64,000 bases of DNA from Pagrus major (lineage: Eukaryota; Chordata; Actinopteri; Spariformes; Sparidae), in contig NC_133227.1 of assembly GCF_040436345.1 (NCBI RefSeq), positions 21,140,671 through 21,204,670 of the forward strand, in the 5' to 3' direction. The position numbers were made by a program, and so were the translations under genes. Positions 59,071 through 64,000 of this stretch are shown piece after piece; position 1 is the first letter of the stretch, and each line of letters begins with the position of its first letter. Under the pieces are notes generated by a model. That model was not told the DNA's origin and made no database searches. It was given only the letters and a program-made list of their open reading frames with translations.

Positions 59071-59907
59071 GCCGATCGTTTCTATCACTCACTCCTTTCT
59101 CTCCATAGCAGGTGGCTGCTTTTAACAACCCTGCTTATTTTTCTTGAACTAATCCTGTTGTCTCTTTATTCTGTGCCTTTTAAATCTTGAAATTTCCTTT
59201 TTGTATACTCGCTTCTCTTGCTTTTCTTTTTGCTGTCTCACTGTGTTACACGTCTTTAAGCAGGAGGTTCACATTCTGCTGTGTCACATGAATGAGCCTT
59301 CAGCTGAATGTGCCTGGCAGTTGTCGACCTATCTCCAGCACACAAGCATTTCAGCTATTATTCTAAGGGCCTGGCATGTGCTAAGGAAACTTCCTCCCCT
59401 TTTTGTCCTGCCCAAGCTTAACATTTCCTGTCCTTTCACTCGTTCCTTTTTGCCTCGCTCTAATTATTCAGGATATTCAGGGAGGAGCCACTGAGCTCAG
59501 TCGCTGAGGCAATCGAAAGCTTGGCTCATAAATAGGTGATGCAGAATGCAGCTCACACAGGGCGAAGCTGATTTTCAATACCACACACACACACACAGGT
59601 AGAACTGCAATACAGACTTGAAATGCATCATCATGTATATTTCACTCTACTGCAGATTGCTTTTAAATGCATACGTTTCTATAATTATTTTTTACCTTCC
59701 AGACAGCTATTGGTTTGTTCGTTTAGTTCAGTATGACGCTTACAAACCATTATTCATTAACCCATCACAGTGAACATTATGTTGCATTTACTTTACTGTC
59801 AAAACGCACTCGATTATGTGGTGATGCAGTTTACAGTAGTTTTAAAAGTCCTTAAAGGCACCTTCAAGAAACCTTTAGCTCTTACTGGTTTTGATTCAGC
59901 AAGAACG

Positions 59908-60654
59908 TAGGGTTCGTACAAAGTTTTGAAAGTTTGCTTTCAAGATTAGAAATACGCTTGAATTTGATTATACCCAGAGAAAATTACTTGTTTGCATGTA
60001 CTCATGTAAACCAAAAAACTTTAAATATTCAAAATGATGGTGATATTTGTCTGTCTCCTGGAGCTAAAATCAGCAAGAATTAAATAACCATGATCAAAAC
60101 ACATAATCAAAGTTAATATAAACAGCTGTTAGCATAAATTAAGTGACAATAAACGTTGATTGCTGTGGGTATGAAGTTCAAGGGGTTCTGTGGAACTTCA
60201 GTGTTATGGTGGAAGCCAATCGTTAGTTTATATTAGTGGACTCCATTTCTAAACGTTCGCTACTGTTGCTTTCTGTTTCTGAAGAGGCACTCGAGTACTT
60301 GCATAACGTCACATCCTTTCGATGTTGCGGAAAAATCTGACCCAAGTCCTTCACAAAGAAATCCACAGTCCAGCAGCATTAAACAACTTAAACAAATTGT
60401 CCTCAGGTCTGTATAGGCAGCCAATGAGACGGGGGAGGTCTCATTTTTCATGTCACGTTACAATCCACTCACATATCGAAAGTGATTAATACATGTAAAT
60501 TGCCTCAAATTGTTACATAGTGCCTCTTTAACTTAATTCTTCCCAACTGCATTGGGATGTGATGTTTTTTTCAGTCCGGAAACTTTTTGTTTAGGTACCT
60601 TGAAGTGCCAGCAAAGTGCTTGAAGTTTGCTACTAAAAAGCTGCAGGAACCCTG
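59908..60654. mobile_element. hAT-like TIR element, about 750 bp
   Basis: Starts TAGGGTTCGTACAAAGTTTT and ends GCAGGAACCCTGA, an inverted pair of form CAGGGTTC. The interior has CGCTTGAATTTGATTATACC and other AAGTGCTTGAA-type words also seen at 39560-40510. No transposase frame. It contributes the AATAAA at 60148-60153. Confidence 0.5.
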
Positions 60655-62108
60655 AACTATGCACACTATGTGGCCAAAAGTATGTGGACATACCTGTTCA
60701 CCAGCACTAATGCTCTAATGGCTTTCAGCCAGGTTCAAAACTCACAGCATTTTGTTCAACTGTCAGAAAAGGGAAGACTACTGTACATACACAATTTTGA
60801 GCTTTCAGTTTATCTTTAATATGAACTGACAATACCTGAAGCTAATGGCTGTCTGGGAGGTTAGAAAAGAAATTATGTAAATGCTAAGCTTTGCACAAAT
60901 GACCTGCAGCGAAGTGAACAATGCATGACTTATAGTTAATGTAGTCCGAGTCATACCGTCTGAGGGTTGAAAGCCGAGAATTTTATGAGAAGACGTGTGG
61001 CTCCATCTTGTGGCTGCTCACTCATACTGCTGTCAGTGCTGCTGCAGGATATGATCTTCCATTTTGTGGCTCCACAGGCGTTTCCACATTTCCTTAGTTT
61101 TGATGTTTACATGATTAATTTACTCTCTCAAGTTTTAAGTTTCGATCCACTTCAGAAGGAATTTATATTAAAATGATATGAAATGATAAAATGCAGAAGA
61201 CACATTCAGGACGGATGTTTGAATAAGAAAATATAGAGCTCCCCCCGCTGACAGATTAACTACATCATAGTGAATGTAGTTGTGACGGCTCACACTATTG
61301 TTTTCTATCCACTAACACAAGCTCTAGTGTTTATTTTAACTGCAGCACCTCTCTCCTTTAACCCGTCTGAAGAGTTGAAGTCTTTCTAAATAATTTCTGA
61401 TTTCTATAAAGCAGTTGTTTATTCATTCAATTTATTTTGTTTATTGTTTGTCATTGTTTTTCAGTTAATTTATGGCCGCTGTACACCCTCCCACACACGA
61501 CCATGGATTTGTCCTCACCACCATAGCAACGACAACACCTGTTTATTTTTGTTTGTTTGTTTGTTTTTGTTTTGTTTTGACATTCCATCATGACATTGTG
61601 CACATGGACCAAAGACACTGAGGATGATGAAGCCACAGGGGAGAAAATGATGAGTGAAAGATGGTGAGAGAATATGAGTTAACAAAAAAAAAAAATAATG
61701 TTCACCTGCCAGCAGTGGCCATCTCATTTATTCAGGATCTTTCATTCTATGGATTGTTTCTTGTTTTATTTTGACACTTTTTATATATATGCATTTTGTT
61801 TTTCTATGTTGTGCTTTTCTTTTGTGTTTTTCCATCAACCTTCATAGAAAACGAGAGGTTCATGCCCTTCAAAACGTTTGGGTACTGCAGTGTAAGACAG
61901 TGGGCAAGTCATTTAACTGTTCAGTATGTATTTAAGAAAATTAGGATGTGCTTGATTTTAATCATGAATATTAAATAACTAATTGAAGAGATCTGTTAAA
62001 TCAAGCCTTTCCTAATGTTTTTTAAAATACCTGAGCTGTTTGAAATGTTGTCCAAGTGTGGTGTGTCTCTTAACCTTTTTGTTCTCATGACAATTTATTT
62101 CACAGTAA

Positions 62109-62229
62109 AATAAAATGAGCCCAAATAATACATTTAAATAGCAATAAAACTGAGTACCTGTATATTGTATATACCACTGCATATACAAAGGTACTGACAA
62201 CTTAAAACATAGTCTTAAATCTTAATAAA
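62109..62229 (+). terminator. septin8: Cluster of three AATAAA signals, candidate septin8 3' end
   Basis: AATAAA at 62109-62114, 62143-62148 and 62224-62229 within 120 bp of AT-rich sequence. Which, if any, is used cannot be read from the sequence. Confidence 0.35.
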
Positions 62230-62457
62230 ACTTATGCAATATACTGGTGCTGTTTCGTATTAACTCAGTAAATGTATGTGAATATTTTCTAGAGCTTAAC
62301 CAGCTTAATATGCAAAAATGTACTAGTTTTTGAATATGATATTATTGTAAGAAGCACATATGACGGTGTACATTGTCCATAAGTAATGTAACTTTATTGT
62401 AAACCATGAGTGATCGCCTTGATGTGAGTGTTGTGACAGTGGACACAACATGAAGCC

Positions 62458-62458
<1 letters not shown>

Positions 62459-62541
<83 letters not shown>
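62459..62541 (+). repeat. (AC)~41 microsatellite
   Basis: Pure AC dinucleotide run of about 82 bp with no interruption, ending AGACACACTC. The apparent Cys-Val and Thr-His open frames across it are artefacts. Confidence 0.97.
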
Positions 62542-62546
<5 letters not shown>

Positions 62547-63264
62547 ACTCTCTAAGAGGATTCAGGAAAACATACAAGCCTCAGCTCGCTGTAGAAGATT
62601 TTACCCTCAGCGACGGAGAGAAGAGAACAGCTGTATTTACTGTCTGTCGTTGGAAATAAATGCAAACCCTCCCCACCCCCCTTCCGACTTTGATGTGTCT
62701 CTCTGCCATGGTTTGTTTGACGATATTCATCCGGGAGGGAGATGAAAGTGAAACACAGGCAGGTGAAGACACTTGTTTCCTCACACACACATGCACACAC
62801 AGAGGCTGGCGACCTCAACTGTAACCCAAACAGCTGTCAGCTTGAGACGCAGTTGTTTCCTGTTTAGTGATCCCAAATTGAAGAGCTGAGACATGTTTGC
62901 TCAGTCTGCGCACAGTCATCGCTGCTTTCACCACCGTGCTGCTGACCTCGGCTGGGTGTGAGTGAGTGTGTGTGCAAGAGAGCACGTTTACAGTGTGTTT
63001 GCCAAAGGTGGAGTGGAAGAAGTGTTTGTGTGGAAAAGAGAACTATATGAGTTTTATTGACTCTGCAAGTCTCTGGAGGAAGTGTGTGAGAGGGGAAGAT
63101 GATGGTTGGTTAACGGTGTGTTTGTGAGTGGCGTGTGTGTTTACAGCACATGTGTTAACACAAACTGCAGACTGCTGTTGCTCTGTTTAGAAACCACGAT
63201 TACATCACTTCATCTCCCCTTTTTTCATTCTCTTATGAAAACACAACAAATGGTTAGGAATACA

Positions 63265-63800
63265 GCTGCAACAATGATTAGTTTTAGTTAAGTAGTTGAA
63301 TTTAAATTATAAACTATTCATTCATCAGTTTGAGTCATTTTTTAAGAAAATAATAGTCAACATTCTCTCCTATTTCCTGGTTTCTTTACTTCTCTATGAC
63401 AGTAAATTCTTGATTAATCAATTAATTGCTTAGAAAATGATGCAAAAAACAATCATTACGTTTCTTGGAGCTTTAAAGGAACAGTTGACCCAAAAATTAA
63501 AATTCAGGAAAGTTTCGTAGTCCACAACACCTTCCTGGAGCATCACAGCAAAACAGTGTTGCAGCATTCTCCTCGACAACTGTGATAAGATCCTTTCGTC
63601 AGTTGTCTCTTGTCGTGACTGATGCTTAGCACAAACATACTCTTATTTCATTGAAAAGTTTAAACCTAGGCTGTTAAAGCGGAGGGAATTTATTTTTTCC
63701 TCTACTTTTGTTTAAATAATGTTTTAACACATTTAAATTTCGAGCTTTACGTGTCTGACATGGGGAAAGTAAAAGTCCTTTTTCCAAATCTGGCCCTTCT
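63265..63800. repeat. Two adjoining teleost repeat fragments
   Basis: 63265-63465 has palindromic-family words (CAGCTGCAACAATGATTAGT, GATTAATCAATTAATTGCTT). From 63466, TTTAAAGGAACAGTTGACCC, TTTCGTAGTCCACAACACCT and CAAAACAGTGTTGCAGCATT mark a second common fish repeat that starts AAAGGAACAGTT. Confidence 0.55.
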
Positions 63801-64000
63801 TAAAACCCAGTTGAATAGGACTGGCCTAAGGTGACTTCTTCAACCACTTTGGCTTATTTATTTGTTATTTCCTGTATTGTGTATGACACATAGAGCGTGT
63901 GTGATTCACTGAAAACAGACAGAGGAAGTCACGGTACAGTATTGAGACCTCACCATCGTAATGGTTTTCTGTTTACTCTGAGGACTCTGCCAGGACTATT

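Larger units (their letters stand above)
59071..62260 (+). other. septin8: septin8 3' UTR and flank, approximate
   Basis: No coding exon is certain. A possible 31-nt terminal coding stub lies at 59261-59291 (see findings). AATAAA occurs at 60148-60153 (inside a repeat), 62109-62114, 62143-62148 and 62224-62229; the last three form a cluster that may mark the end of a long 3' UTR. Short open frames here match nothing I know. Confidence 0.35.
62261..64000. other. Flank to window end, no gene seen
   Basis: Holds the long (AC)n tract, another AATAAA at 62655-62660 and a repeat-rich end. No exon was recognised. Confidence 0.5.

Noticed and set aside
62323..62577. Open frames with poly Cys-Val (minus) and Thr-His (plus)
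   Set aside because: They are translations of the (AC)n microsatellite.

Overview
The window reads as nuclear DNA of a bony fish, most likely a spiny-rayed teleost. The genes have vertebrate exon-intron structure with GT-AG introns of about 0.1 to 11 kb. The non-coding DNA carries many short repeats that I recognise as common in teleost genomes. Species and repeat family names are inference; no search was run.

Three protein-coding genes can be supported. (1) shroom1, plus strand, has a non-coding first exon near 1.9-2.05 kb and eight coding exons between 5510 and 15387. It predicts a protein of about 1,591 residues with the ASD1 and ASD2 regions of Shroom cytoskeletal proteins and no PDZ domain. 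(2) sowaha, minus strand, 24118-22694, is a single-exon gene for a 474-residue protein with an N-terminal SOWAH domain and two C-terminal ankyrin repeats. (3) septin8, plus strand, has nine coding exons between 27380 and 59070 and predicts 420 residues: a septin GTPase domain followed by a C-terminal coiled coil. Order and relative orientation match, end for end, the human 5q31.1 segment SEPTIN8-SOWAHA-SHROOM1.

Layout: 1-1.7 kb shows no gene; 1.7-2.05 kb is the probable shroom1 promoter and first exon; 2.05-15.4 kb is the body of shroom1; 15.4-22.7 kb is the space between the convergent 3' ends of shroom1 and sowaha, holding a cluster of fold-back repeats; 22.7-24.1 kb is sowaha; 24.4-26.5 kb is repeat-rich and includes a nested hAT-like element with a diverged 8-bp target duplication; 26.9-27.4 kb is the CpG-rich septin8 promoter; 27.4-59.1 kb is septin8 with an 11.2-kb first intron; 59.1-64 kb is probable septin8 3' UTR and flank with poly(A) signals, a long (AC)n tract and repeats.

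Two of the genes act directly on the cytoskeleton: Shroom proteins couple F-actin to Rho kinase and septins assemble filaments. SOWAHA is an ankyrin protein of little-known function. Nothing suggests that the three form a functional unit beyond shared ancestral linkage. No CRISPR array, rRNA, intact tRNA gene, viral gene or bacterial-type system was seen. The most useful leads are the alternative C-terminus of septin8, the upstream ORFs of shroom1, a microsatellite serving as splice tract in septin8, and several unclassified repeats.
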